DNA of 64,000 nt from Actinacidiphila epipremni (GCF_012034175.1 NZ_JAATEJ010000006.1:1-64000), one strand, 5' to 3'; shown: positions 35,270 through 44,470, counted from the stretch's first letter. Notes: generated by a model not told the origin, from the sequence alone. Made by a program: numbers and translations.

Positions 35270-38109
35270 CCGGCGCGACCCGGGTCCCCGCCGCGGCCGG
35301 GGCGCAGGCGCCGTTCGAGGCGCTGCGCGGCCGGCTCCAGCAGGCCGCCGCGGCGTTCGCCGACGGCCCCGGCGCCCTGGAGGGCATCCTGCGGGGCATC
35401 GTCGACGACGTCGACCGCGCCGTGCGCGAACCGCTGGAGATCTTCCCCGTCTGCCACCACTCGCCGGCCTCCGCCATCGCGATGGCCCGGCGGCTGCGCG
35501 AGAAGCAGCCCAAGGTCGTCTACCTGGAGCTGTGCGAGGACATGGCGCCGCTGCTGCCGGAGCTGCGCAACTGCCGGCTGCCGGTGGCGGTGCAGGCGTT
35601 CGCCAGCGAGGTCGACGGCTTCCCCGCCGAGTGGGCGCCGCTGTCGGTCGTCGCCCCGATCACCGAGGCGTCGGCCGAATACCAGGCCATCGCCTACGCG
35701 CTGGAGACGCCCGGCGTGGAGCTGGTGCTGGTCGACCGCTCCAGCGACCACGTCTTCCAGTGGCAGCCCGGCGGCCGTCCCGCAGGTCCCGCCGACGCCG
35801 ACCCCGACCAGCCGCCCGCCGAGGAGGAGGCGGCCCTGCACGGCGACGCCGTGGGCATCGAGGTCGGCGACCTGCGCCCGCGGTTCGCCGAGCTGGAGGA
35901 GTACCTGCTGCGGCACGGCAGGGTGCGCCACTGGTCGGAGTGGTGGCACCAGTACGTCGAACTGCCGCTGGGCGACAGCGACCACGACACGTACCGCCAG
36001 GTCATGCTGCTCATCGGCAGCCTCTTCCGGCGGCTGGCGCCCGGGGACGCCGACCGGGTCGGCGTCGACGAGGACCGCGAGCGCTACATGTGGACGCGGA
36101 TGCGCGAGCACCTGGCCGCCACCGGCACCGACCCGGCCGACTGCCTGTACGTCTGCGGTGCCTTCCACGCCGCCAGCCGCGTCGCGGAGTTCGGCGTCCA
36201 CGGCAGCGACACGTTCACCATCGGCCCGCGCAGCGCCAGCACCTGGCAGTACGGCCTCATCCCGTCCAGCCACGCCGCCATCGAGGCGCAGTTCGGCCTC
36301 GCGCCGGGGTCGGTGTCGATCGCCGCCACGCAGTGGGCGAAGAACGTCAAGCGCAGCCGGGTCCGCCCGTTCCGGCTCGCCGGCCAGGCCGGCACGAAGG
36401 CACCGGCGAAGACCGCCAAGTCCGCCAAGGCCGCCGCCGCCCCGGCCCCCGCGCCGGCCGCCCCCGGCGCCGCGCCGCCGGACCGGCTCAGCGGCTTCCT
36501 GCAGCGCCCGCCCGTCCTGGACGCGCTGGACGAGGCGGAACTGCTCGGCTGGAGCGTCGACATCGTGCGCGCCGCCCGGCGGGCCGGCTACCTCGCCTCC
36601 ACCGCCGACGCCATCGCCGTCTTCGAGACGTCGATCCTGCTGGCCGGCATGCGCGACCGCGCGCGCCCCACGCCGTACGACTTCCAGGACGCGGCGATCA
36701 CCTGCATCGAGAAGGACGCCGTGCCCGGCAGGCGCGATGTGCGCCGGCTGGTGGAGATCATGATGGGCGGCGACCGGATCGGCCAGGTCGGCTACGACGC
36801 GCTGCCGCCGCTGGCCCGCGACGTCCACGACCGGCTCGCGCCGCTCGGCCTGAAGCTCCAGCAGCGCGGCGTGCAGCGGGCGCTGCTGGACCTGGCGTCC
36901 CAACCCGAGCTCAAGCCCTGCTCCGACGTGCTGTGGATGCTGCGCTACCTGATGCCGCCCGGCACCGCCCGGCCCATCATGGGCGAGCGGCGGCTGGGCG
37001 AGCAGCCCATCCAGGAGTCCTGGGACGTCGCGCTCGGCACCCACCAGCGGGCGCTGATCGAGCTGGGCTACGAGGGCGTCAGCATCGAGCAGGTCCTGGA
37101 GCAGCGGCTGCGCCGGGCCGCGTACGGGCCGCAGGCGACCACCGCGACGGTGCTCCAGGCCGTCGAGGACGCCACGCTCTACCTGCGCAGCCGCCGGCTG
37201 GCCGACGAGCTCGGCACCCGGGCCCTGGAGGTGCTGGCCACCGAGCGCACCGTCGACGGCGCGCCGGAGGTGCTGCGCCGGGTGCGCCGGCTGCTGGCGT
37301 ACTACCGCACCAGCGAGCCGGTGCTGCCGGCGTGGATCGAGTCCTTCGTCAAGACCGGCTACGCGCACTACTGCACGCTGCTGCCGACCGCCTTCACCGA
37401 CGAGGACGCGACCGTACGGCAGGTCGCGGCGATGCTGGGCTTCCTGTTCAGCATGGAGGGCCTGGCGCTGTCGCTGGGCTGCGACCGCACGCAGCTGGAG
37501 CTGGCCGTGGCGCAGTCGCACCCCGACGAGCCGGCCCGGGTCGCGCTGCTGTGGTCGGCGCAGCTGCATCTGGGGCGGCTGAGCCGGGCCGAGCTGCGGG
37601 CGCGGTGCGGGCAGCTGCTCGGCAACCCGCTGGTCGTGCCCGCCTACCCGCGCTACCTCAGCGGCTTCCTGCACGCCCTGGAGCCGGTGCCGCAGCTGGC
37701 GGACTTCGTGGTGGAGCTGGTGTCGAACGCCTTCGCGGTGCTGCCCGACCCGGTGCTGCTGCCCTGGCTGCCGACGCTGATCGGCACGCTGCGGGCCGGC
37801 GGCGCGGAACTGGCGCCGCTGCTGATCCGGGAGGCCGGGCGGATCTTCCCGGGGCGGCTCGCGGCGCTGGACACCTGGGTGCCGCCGTGGCTCGCGGAGC
37901 CGGCGCCGGCCCTTGCGGCGGCGCCCGGAGCGGCGGGGCAGCAGGGCGCCGCGCTGCTCGCCGCGCACCCGGCCACCTGCGACGCCCTCGCGCGGCTGCT
38001 GGGCTGCGACGGCGGGTGGGCGCAGGCCGGGCCCGCCGCCGGCGGCGCCGTCCTGGCCGCCCGGCACCCCGCGACGGCCACCGCGCTCGCGGCCCTGCTG
38101 GACGGCTGA
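35266..38109 (+). CDS. large DUF5682-like protein of the MoxR cassette
   Basis: This 947-residue protein starts at a GTG overlapping the MoxR stop (GTGA). I recognise the DUF5682 pattern. The N-terminal ~330 residues carry CHHSPASA (63-70), VVYLELCEDM (84-93), RERYMWTRM (271-279) and YVCGAFHAAS (295-304). The spacing of His, Glu, Arg/Met and His resembles the TraB/TIKI/ChaN-EreA superfamily, where these bind metal; that link is my inference. A Lys/Ala/Pro linker (about 375-410) leads to a long helical C-terminal region (about 415-900) of repeat-like alpha helices, then an Ala-rich end. No signal peptide. It is probably the effector or client-processing component of the cassette. Confidence 0.83.
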   Translation: MTGATRVPAAAGAQAPFEALRGRLQQAAAAFADGPGALEGILRGIVDDVDRAVREPLEIFPVCHHSPASAIAMARRLREKQPKVVYLELCEDMAPLLPELRNCRLPVAVQAFASEVDGFPAEWAPLSVVAPITEASAEYQAIAYALETPGVELVLVDRSSDHVFQWQPGGRPAGPADADPDQPPAEEEAALHGDAVGIEVGDLRPRFAELEEYLLRHGRVRHWSEWWHQYVELPLGDSDHDTYRQVMLLIGSLFRRLAPGDADRVGVDEDRERYMWTRMREHLAATGTDPADCLYVCGAFHAASRVAEFGVHGSDTFTIGPRSASTWQYGLIPSSHAAIEAQFGLAPGSVSIAATQWAKNVKRSRVRPFRLAGQAGTKAPAKTAKSAKAAAAPAPAPAAPGAAPPDRLSGFLQRPPVLDALDEAELLGWSVDIVRAARRAGYLASTADAIAVFETSILLAGMRDRARPTPYDFQDAAITCIEKDAVPGRRDVRRLVEIMMGGDRIGQVGYDALPPLARDVHDRLAPLGLKLQQRGVQRALLDLASQPELKPCSDVLWMLRYLMPPGTARPIMGERRLGEQPIQESWDVALGTHQRALIELGYEGVSIEQVLEQRLRRAAYGPQATTATVLQAVEDATLYLRSRRLADELGTRALEVLATERTVDGAPEVLRRVRRLLAYYRTSEPVLPAWIESFVKTGYAHYCTLLPTAFTDEDATVRQVAAMLGFLFSMEGLALSLGCDRTQLELAVAQSHPDEPARVALLWSAQLHLGRLSRAELRARCGQLLGNPLVVPAYPRYLSGFLHALEPVPQLADFVVELVSNAFAVLPDPVLLPWLPTLIGTLRAGGAELAPLLIREAGRIFPGRLAALDTWVPPWLAEPAPALAAAPGAAGQQGAALLAAHPATCDALARLLGCDGGWAQAGPAAGGAVLAARHPATATALAALLDG

Positions 38110-38192
38110 GCCGGGCCGCCGCGGCGCCGCATCCGGCACCGGCCCGGGCCTCCCGCGGGGCGGGGCGCCCGGGCCGGACCTGGCGGAAAATC

Positions 38193-38248
38193 TGGGAGAG
38201 CGCTCACCGAGGGGCGGCGGAAGTGCCGCGATCTGGCACTATGTGCCA
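38193..38248 (+). promoter_or_regulatory. LacI-type operator and second inverted repeat before the ROK gene
   Basis: TGGGAGAGCGCTCACC (38193-38208) is a one-sided match to the window's LacI-type palindrome. TGGCAC-TAT-GTGCCA (38234-38248) is a perfect separate 15-bp inverted repeat closer to the gene. Both lie in the 265-base gap between the cassette and the ROK regulator, which otherwise shows no gene. Confidence 0.55.
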
Positions 38249-38374
38249 TGTCGTAGCGATTCCCTGGGGGTGCCGATGCAGTCGTCAGGCACTCCCGGTC
38301 CCGCCGGGCGGGTCCCGCGGCAGGACCGGCGGGACGCACGGACCGCCGGGACCGACAGCAGGAGGGGGAGCCCG

Positions 38375-39586
38375 GTGACGCGCGAGGTGGGCCGGACGAC
38401 GAAGGACCTCCGGCGGATCAACCGCACCTCCGTGCTGACCAGGCTCTATCTGCACGGCCCCGCGAGCCGCTTCGACCTGATGAAGGCCACCGGGCTCAGC
38501 TCCGCGACCGTCAGCAACGTCGTCACCGACCTGGTGGCCGACGGCCTGGTCGCCGAGGCCGGGCTGCTGGACTCCGACGGCGGCCGGCCCCGTACGCTGC
38601 TCGAAGTGCGCCCGGGATACGCGCAGGTCGCAGGCGTCGACATCGGCGAGACCCACGTCCAGGTCGGGTTGTTCGACTGGACGCTGGACACCGTCGCGAC
38701 CGCCACCTACCCCATGGACGAGGGCCGCCCCGACCCCGCCGTGCTCGCCGAGCTGGTGCGGGCCGGGCTGGAGGAGGTCACCGCCAAGGCCGGCGTCGAT
38801 CCGGCCACGCTGCTCGGCGTCGGCGTCGGGGTGCCCGGCGCGGTGCTGCCGGACGGCCTGGTGCACGCGCCCACCCTCGGCTGGTCCGACGTGCCCTTCG
38901 CCGCCCGGCTGCGCCCGCATGTCGCCGCCCCGCTGCACGTCGACAACTGCGCCCGCACCCTCGGGCAGGCCGAGATGTGGCTCGGCGCCGGCCGCGGCGC
39001 CGAGCGCGCCATCGTCGGCCTGCTCGCGGTCGGCGTCGGCGCGGCGGTCGCCACCGGCTCGCCCGGCGGGGTCACCAGCACCACCAGCGAGTGGGGCCAC
39101 ACCGTCGTCGAGGCCGGCGGCGCCCTGTGCCGGTGCGGCTCGCGCGGCTGCCTGGAGGCGTACGTCGGCGCCGACGCGATCCTGGAGCGGTACGCCCGGC
39201 TCGCCGGCGAGCCCCGGCCGCCCGGCGCCCCCGCCGGCCGCGGCGGCGGCGCCGACACCGAGGCGCGGCTGGCCGCGCTGGTCGCCGCGGCGGCCCGGCC
39301 GGGCCCGGCGGCGGACACCGTCCGCGGCACCGCCGAATACCTCGGCATCGGCATCGCCAACCTCGTCAACCTGCTCGGCCCTGACCGGGTCATCCTCGCC
39401 GGCTGGGTCAGCGCGGCCATGGGCCCGGTGATGCTGCCCGCCGTCCGCGACGCGGTGCGCCGGCACACCCTGGACTACCTGGCCGGGCGCACGGTGCTCG
39501 CCATGGGCCGGCTCGGCCCGGAGCAGGTCGCGCTGGGCGCGGCGACCCTGCCCGTACACGAACTGCTCATGGCCGGCGGTCGCTGA
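38375..39586 (+). CDS. ROK-family transcriptional regulator
   Basis: This 403-residue ROK repressor is read from the GTG at 38375, which has AGGAGGGGG seven bases upstream; an ATG at 38276 would add 33 residues of low similarity. The N-terminal winged helix is at about residues 8-65 (LRRINRTSVLTRLYLHGPASRFDLMKATGLSSATVSNVV). The sugar-kinase-like fold carries VDIGETHVQVGLF and the ROK zinc motif CRCGSRGCLEAY. Such proteins repress sugar uptake genes and respond to sugars or sugar phosphates. It lies just upstream of an aldehyde dehydrogenase/ABC transporter operon in the same direction and probably controls it. Confidence 0.92.
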   Translation: MTREVGRTTKDLRRINRTSVLTRLYLHGPASRFDLMKATGLSSATVSNVVTDLVADGLVAEAGLLDSDGGRPRTLLEVRPGYAQVAGVDIGETHVQVGLFDWTLDTVATATYPMDEGRPDPAVLAELVRAGLEEVTAKAGVDPATLLGVGVGVPGAVLPDGLVHAPTLGWSDVPFAARLRPHVAAPLHVDNCARTLGQAEMWLGAGRGAERAIVGLLAVGVGAAVATGSPGGVTSTTSEWGHTVVEAGGALCRCGSRGCLEAYVGADAILERYARLAGEPRPPGAPAGRGGGADTEARLAALVAAAARPGPAADTVRGTAEYLGIGIANLVNLLGPDRVILAGWVSAAMGPVMLPAVRDAVRRHTLDYLAGRTVLAMGRLGPEQVALGAATLPVHELLMAGGR

Positions 39587-39703
39587 GCCGCACCCGGAGC
39601 AAGAACCGCCCCGCCAGGGCGTCCTGACGGCCCGTCATGTCCCGGTCCGGCCGCGGCGCCGCCGCCGCGCGGCAACCTCGGGGAAATTTCTCCGTCACGA
39701 CCG

Positions 39704-39740
39704 TTGACCCCCCATCCGCTTCTACTTAGTTTAAGTCGCG
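39704..39740 (+). promoter_or_regulatory. promoter with ROK-type operator before the ALDH/ABC operon
   Basis: TTGACC (39704-39709) and, 17 bp on, TAGTTT (39727-39732) make a promoter. The inverted repeat ACTTA-GTT-TAAGT (39724-39736) covers the -10 and is a good candidate ROK operator. The half TAAGTCGCGG resembles the TAAG-x-CGTGA half-sites before the GH30 and second GH16 genes. Confidence 0.6.
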
Positions 39741-39800
39741 GAAAAAGCGGTGCGCCCGGTCACCGGCGCGGCCGTCACCCTCCCGCACCCTGGAGCACGT

Positions 39801-41237
39801 ATGCCCTCCCAACCCGGCGACGGCCGGCTGTACATCGACGGAGCCTTCGTCCCCGCCGCCTCCGGAGCGACCGGAACCGTCGAGGAGAAGGCCACCGGCC
39901 GGCCGATCGGCAGCTACGCCCTCGGCGGCGCCGCCGACATCGACCGCGCGGTGGCCGCCGCCCGCGCCGCGCAACCCGCCTGGGGAGCGCTCTCCGCACC
40001 GGAACGCGCGGGCTATCTGCGGGGCATGGTGGGCTACCTGGAGGCGCACCACGACGAGCTGGTCGAGCAGTCCATGCGCGAGACCGGCGGGGTGCGGGCC
40101 AAGGCCGAGGACGAGGTCGGCACCAGCATCCGGCAACTGGCCCTGTCCGCCGTCCAGGTCAGCGAGAACGCCGGCGACATCCTCCCGCCCTACAAGGCCG
40201 GCAAGCTGTCGCTGTCCCGCGCCGTGCCGCTCGGCGTCCTCGGGCTCATCACGCCCTGGAACTACCCGATGAACCTCGCCATGCGGGCCCTCGCCCCGGG
40301 CCTGGCCTTCGGCAACACCGTCGTGCTCAAGCCCGCAGAGCTCACCCCGGTCATCGGCGGCCAGGTCCTCGCCGCCGCCGCCGACCACGCGGGACTCCCG
40401 CCGGGCGTGCTCAACGTCGTCACCGGCGACGGCCCCGACGCCGGCTGGCCGCTCGCCCGCCACCAGGGCCTGGACATGCTGGACTTCACCGGCTCGCGCG
40501 AGGTGGGCCTGGCCATCGACCGCGCCGCCGCCGGCGAGCTGCGCGACATCCGCCTCGAACTCGGCGGCAGCAACGCCTTCGTCGTCCTCGACGACGCCGA
40601 CGTCGAACTCGCCGCGAGCTGCGCGATGATCGCCTCCTTCGAGTTCCAGGGCCAGACCTGCATCAGCGCCAGCCGGCACATCGTCCAGCGCGAGGTCGCC
40701 GCCGGCTACCTCGACGCCCTGACCCGGCGGGCCGCCGCCCTCACCGTCGGCGACCCCTTCACCCCCGGCACCGCGCTCGGCCCGCTCATCAGCGCCGCCC
40801 AGCGCGACCGGGTGCACCACGGCATCGTCGAGCCATCCCTGGCCATGGGCGCCCGGGCACTGACCGGCGCCGGCTACGACGGGCTGTTCTACCGGCCCAC
40901 CGTGCTCGCCGACGTCACCCCCGACATGCCCGCCTTCCGCGAGGAGATCTTCGGCCCGGTCATCCCGGTGACCGTCGTCGACACCGAGGAAGAAGCCGTG
41001 GCGCTCACCAACGGCCTGCCCATGCTGATGAACTCCGTCTTCACCCGCGACCTCGTCCGCGGCCTCGGCGTCGCCGAGCAGCTGCACGCCGGCGAGGTCC
41101 ACGTCAACGACGCGCACGCGCGGCACGGCGCCGAGAACCAGATGCCCGGCTTCACCCGGCGGCAGTGGATCGGCCTCCAGCGCACCCCCCTGACCCTCCC
41201 CGACTGGGCCACCGCGCCCGCCCCGACAGAGAGCTGA
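39801..41237 (+). CDS. NAD(P)-dependent aldehyde dehydrogenase
   Basis: This 478-residue aldehyde dehydrogenase has the usual catalytic residues: Lys177 in VLKPAE, Glu254 in LELGGSNA and Cys287 in GQTCISASR, plus the Rossmann motif FTGSREVG (229-236). The family oxidises aldehydes to acids; the closest feel is benzaldehyde/vanillin or lactaldehyde type, but substrate cannot be fixed. GGAG lies five bases before the ATG at 39801. It is the first gene of an operon, 10 bases ahead of a sugar-binding lipoprotein gene, an uncommon pairing. A LacI-type palindrome falls inside it at 39982-39995. Confidence 0.92.
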   Translation: MPSQPGDGRLYIDGAFVPAASGATGTVEEKATGRPIGSYALGGAADIDRAVAAARAAQPAWGALSAPERAGYLRGMVGYLEAHHDELVEQSMRETGGVRAKAEDEVGTSIRQLALSAVQVSENAGDILPPYKAGKLSLSRAVPLGVLGLITPWNYPMNLAMRALAPGLAFGNTVVLKPAELTPVIGGQVLAAAADHAGLPPGVLNVVTGDGPDAGWPLARHQGLDMLDFTGSREVGLAIDRAAAGELRDIRLELGGSNAFVVLDDADVELAASCAMIASFEFQGQTCISASRHIVQREVAAGYLDALTRRAAALTVGDPFTPGTALGPLISAAQRDRVHHGIVEPSLAMGARALTGAGYDGLFYRPTVLADVTPDMPAFREEIFGPVIPVTVVDTEEEAVALTNGLPMLMNSVFTRDLVRGLGVAEQLHAGEVHVNDAHARHGAENQMPGFTRRQWIGLQRTPLTLPDWATAPAPTES

Positions 41238-41247
41238 GGACAACCCC

Positions 41248-42588
41248 ATGAGCGTGATACCGAGAAGACGGCGCGCGGCCGGCGCGGCGGCACTGGCGGC
41301 CGGACTGCTGCTGGCGGTGGCGGCCTGCGGGGGCGGCGGCTCCGGCACCACCGCCAAGGGCGGCGACACCAAGGCCGGCACGGGTACGGGCGGCAAGGTC
41401 ACCCTGACCTTCTGGGACTGGGACCCCAACATCGACAAGGTCGTGGCCAAGTGGAACGCCGGCCACCCCGGCATCCAGGTCAAGCTCTCCAACCCGGCCG
41501 GCGGCGACCAGCTCGTCGCCAAGATGATCACCGCGCACGAGGCCAAGAACGGCCCCGACATCGCCAAGGTCGAATACCAGTCGCTGCCCGCGCTGGTCTC
41601 CAAGGGCGTGGTCGCCGACATCACCGACTACACCAAGGACACCGTCACCAAGTACGACCAGGCCACGCTCAAGAGCACCGTCTTCCAGGGCAAGGTCTAC
41701 GGCATCCCGCAGGACGTCGCCCCGCTGATGCTCTTCTACCGCGCCGACCTGTTCGCCAAGTACGGCCTGACCGTGCCCAAGACCTGGGACGACTTCGCCG
41801 CCACCGCCAAGGCCCTGCGCGCCAAGGCCCCTTCGGCGTACCTGACCAACTTCGACGCCGCCGACCCGGGCTGGTTCACTGGCCTGGCCCAGCAGGCCGG
41901 CGCCAACTGGTGGTCCACCAGCGGCGACAGCTGGAAGGTCGACATCGCCGACGCGCCCACCAAGAAGGTCGCCGGCTACTGGCAGCAGCTCGTCGACGGC
42001 GGCAGCATCGCCAAGAACCCGTCGTTCTCCCCGCAGTGGAACAAGCAGATGAACGACGGCACCCTGCTCACCTGGATCTCCGGCGCCTGGGCGCCCGCCC
42101 AGCTCGGCGGTATCGCCCCCGCCACCAAGGGCAAGTGGAAGGTCGCCCAGCTGCCCGCCTGGACCGCCGGCGACCCGACCACCGGCATCTGGGGCGGCTC
42201 GGCCACCACCGTCACCTCCGACTCCCCGCACCCCGAGGAAGCGGCCGAGTTCGCCTCCTGGCTCAACACCGACGACGCCGCCGTGACCGAGCAGGTCAAG
42301 CAGATCAACGTCTACCCCGCCGCGACCGCCGGCCGTTCGCTGCCGGTGCTCCAGGCCGCGCCCGCCTTCTTCCCCAACCAGCCCGACTTCTACGCCGAGG
42401 TCAAGAAGGTCGCCCCGTCCGCCCGCAGCTTCCCGATGTGGGGCCCCGACGTCACCGTCACCTTCACCGGCTACACCGACGGCTTCGCCAAGGCCCTGCA
42501 GTCCGGCGGCTCCTTCACCGCCGCGCTCGACAGCATGCAGAGCGCGACGCTGGCGGACATGAAGAAGCTCGGATTCACGGTCGGCTGA
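41248..42588 (+). CDS. extracellular sugar-binding lipoprotein of an ABC transporter
   Basis: This 446-residue solute-binding protein (SBP family 1) has an N-terminal lipobox LAVAAC with lipid-attached Cys27 followed by a Gly/Ser/Thr spacer. The two-lobe fold follows (LTFWDWDPNIDKVVAKWNAGHPGIQVKL, YGIPQDVAPLMLFYRADLFAKYGL). Aromatic residues suited to sugar stacking are frequent. The ligand is probably an oligosaccharide, given the surrounding beta-glucan genes. AGGA lies 9 bases before the ATG. The stop shares a base with the permease start (TGATG). Confidence 0.94.
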   Translation: MSVIPRRRRAAGAAALAAGLLLAVAACGGGGSGTTAKGGDTKAGTGTGGKVTLTFWDWDPNIDKVVAKWNAGHPGIQVKLSNPAGGDQLVAKMITAHEAKNGPDIAKVEYQSLPALVSKGVVADITDYTKDTVTKYDQATLKSTVFQGKVYGIPQDVAPLMLFYRADLFAKYGLTVPKTWDDFAATAKALRAKAPSAYLTNFDAADPGWFTGLAQQAGANWWSTSGDSWKVDIADAPTKKVAGYWQQLVDGGSIAKNPSFSPQWNKQMNDGTLLTWISGAWAPAQLGGIAPATKGKWKVAQLPAWTAGDPTTGIWGGSATTVTSDSPHPEEAAEFASWLNTDDAAVTEQVKQINVYPAATAGRSLPVLQAAPAFFPNQPDFYAEVKKVAPSARSFPMWGPDVTVTFTGYTDGFAKALQSGGSFTAALDSMQSATLADMKKLGFTVG

Positions 42589-43484
42589 TGGCCCGCCCCA
42601 CTCCCACCGCGCGCAGGACCAGCGCCTTCCCGTACCTGCTGGTCCTGCCCGCCGTGCTGCTCTTCGCCGCCTTCGTGGTGGCCCCCGGCGGCTACGCGCT
42701 GCTGCTCAGCTTCCAGCGCCGCAAGGTCAACGGCGGCCTGCTCGGCGGCGGCACCCACACCGTCTTCGCGGGGCTCGCCAACTACCGCGACGTGCTGGGC
42801 GACTCCGAGCTGTGGTCCGGCGTCGTGCGGATGCTGCTGCTCGGCGCGATCACCGTGCCCGCGACCGTGCTGCTCGCGCTGCTCTTCGCGGTGCTGCTGG
42901 ACATCGAGGGCACCCGGCTGCGCCGCGTCACCCGGCTGACCATCTTCCTGCCCTACGCGGTGCCCGGCGTGATCGCCTCGCTCATGTGGGGCTTCCTCTA
43001 CCTGCCCGCGACCAGCCCGATCGGCGGCGACCGCGTCGACTTCTTCGGCCAGGTCGCCGTCTACTTCTCGGTCGGCAACGTCGCCGTGTGGGGCGCGGTC
43101 GGCTTCAACATGATCGTCATCTACACCGCGCTGCGCGCCCTGCCCGCCGAGCTCTACGAGTCCGCGCGGCTCGACGGCGCCTCGGAGTGGCAGATCATCC
43201 GGCGCATCAAGGTGCCGATGGTGATGCCCGCGGTCGTGATGTGCACGCTGTTCACCGTGCTCGCCGCCCTCCAGGTCTTCAACGAGCCCAACACCCTCAA
43301 GCCGCTGTCCAACGCGGTGTCGTCCACCTGGGTGCCACTGATGAAGATCTACGACGACGCGTTCGGCAACTCCGACATCTACTCCGCCGCCGCCACCTCC
43401 GTCGTGCTGACCGCGGCGGCGCTCCTGGTGTCCTTCGGCACCGCCCGCCTCATCCAGTCCCGCGTCCAGCAGGAGGCCGCATGA
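42588..43484 (+). CDS. sugar ABC transporter permease (MalF type)
   Basis: This 298-residue inner-membrane permease has six predicted segments and a binding-protein-dependent transport domain. The EAA loop is ELYESARLDGASEWQIIRRIKVP, the contact with the ATPase. It is coupled by 1-base and 4-base overlaps to its neighbours. No ATP-binding gene is present in the operon; streptomycete sugar importers of this kind commonly share the MsiK ATPase encoded elsewhere. Confidence 0.95.
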   Translation: MARPTPTARRTSAFPYLLVLPAVLLFAAFVVAPGGYALLLSFQRRKVNGGLLGGGTHTVFAGLANYRDVLGDSELWSGVVRMLLLGAITVPATVLLALLFAVLLDIEGTRLRRVTRLTIFLPYAVPGVIASLMWGFLYLPATSPIGGDRVDFFGQVAVYFSVGNVAVWGAVGFNMIVIYTALRALPAELYESARLDGASEWQIIRRIKVPMVMPAVVMCTLFTVLAALQVFNEPNTLKPLSNAVSSTWVPLMKIYDDAFGNSDIYSAAATSVVLTAAALLVSFGTARLIQSRVQQEAA

Positions 43485-44392
43485 CCGCCATGGCCGGCAC
43501 CTCGGCCACGCCCCGCGGCCGTACCGCCACCGCGCCACCGCCGCCCGCGGGCCCGCGCCCGCGGCGGATCGCGGCGCTGCCCACCGCGGCGCTGGTGCTC
43601 GGCGCGCTCTACTGCGTCGTGCCGACGCTGTGGATCCTGGTCGCGGCCACCAAGTCCCGCACCAAGCTCTTCTCCACCGACACCTACGTGCCCTCCCTCG
43701 ACCTCGGGCTGGTGCACAACATCCGCGACCTGTCGGACTACCAGCACGGCATCTTCTGGCACTGGATGCTCAACAGCTTCTTCTACGCCACCGTCGGCGG
43801 CGTGCTGGCCTCGCTGGTCTCCGCCGCCACCGGGTACGCGCTGGCCAAATACGCCTTCCGCGGCCGTACCGCGCTGTTCAACACCATCCTGGCCGGGGTG
43901 CTGCTGCCGCAGATCGTGCTCGCGGTGCCGCAGTACCTGCTGCTGTCGAAGGCGGGCCTGACCGACAGCCTCCTCGGGGTGCTGCTGCCGCAGCTGTTCA
44001 ACCCCTACGGCATCTACCTGTGCAAGATCTACGCCGAGTCCGCCGTCCCCGACTCCCTGCTGGAGGCCGGCCGGATCGACGGGGCGGGGGAGGGGCGGCT
44101 GTTCGTCTCGGTGGGCCTGCGGCTCATGGGACCGGGACTGGTGACCGTCTTCCTGCTGCAGTTCATCGCGATCTGGAACAACTTCCTGCTGCCGTTCGTG
44201 ATGCTCACCTCCGACGACAAGTTCCCGCTGACCGTGGGGCTCTACAGCCTGCTGCGGCACGGCGCCGCGGAGGCCTCGCTGTACTCGCTGGTGATCACCG
44301 GGACGCTGCTGTCCGTGCTGCCGGTGATCGCGCTGTTCCTGTCCCTGCAGCGCTTCTGGCGCATCGACCTGGTGACGGGGGCCCTCAAGTAG
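43481..44392 (+). CDS. sugar ABC transporter permease (MalG type)
   Basis: This 303-residue permease has six predicted segments and the EAA loop LLEAGRIDGAGEGRLFVSVGLRLMGP. AGGAGG lies eight bases before the ATG, which overlaps the upstream stop (ATGA). It is the last gene of the ALDH-SBP-permease-permease unit and is followed by a strong terminator. Confidence 0.95.
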   Translation: MTAMAGTSATPRGRTATAPPPPAGPRPRRIAALPTAALVLGALYCVVPTLWILVAATKSRTKLFSTDTYVPSLDLGLVHNIRDLSDYQHGIFWHWMLNSFFYATVGGVLASLVSAATGYALAKYAFRGRTALFNTILAGVLLPQIVLAVPQYLLLSKAGLTDSLLGVLLPQLFNPYGIYLCKIYAESAVPDSLLEAGRIDGAGEGRLFVSVGLRLMGPGLVTVFLLQFIAIWNNFLLPFVMLTSDDKFPLTVGLYSLLRHGAAEASLYSLVITGTLLSVLPVIALFLSLQRFWRIDLVTGALK

Positions 44393-44426
44393 GGGACCGC
44401 GGCTCGCGCCTGTGCCCGGCCCCGAA

Positions 44427-44470
44427 CCTGTGCGGGCTTCGAGACGTTCACTTCTTGAAGCCCGCACAGG
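44427..44470 (+). terminator. terminator of the ABC transporter operon
   Basis: A perfect 14-bp stem (44427-44440 with 44457-44470) and 16-base loop lie 35 bases after the second permease gene and just before the GH6 promoter. Confidence 0.85.
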
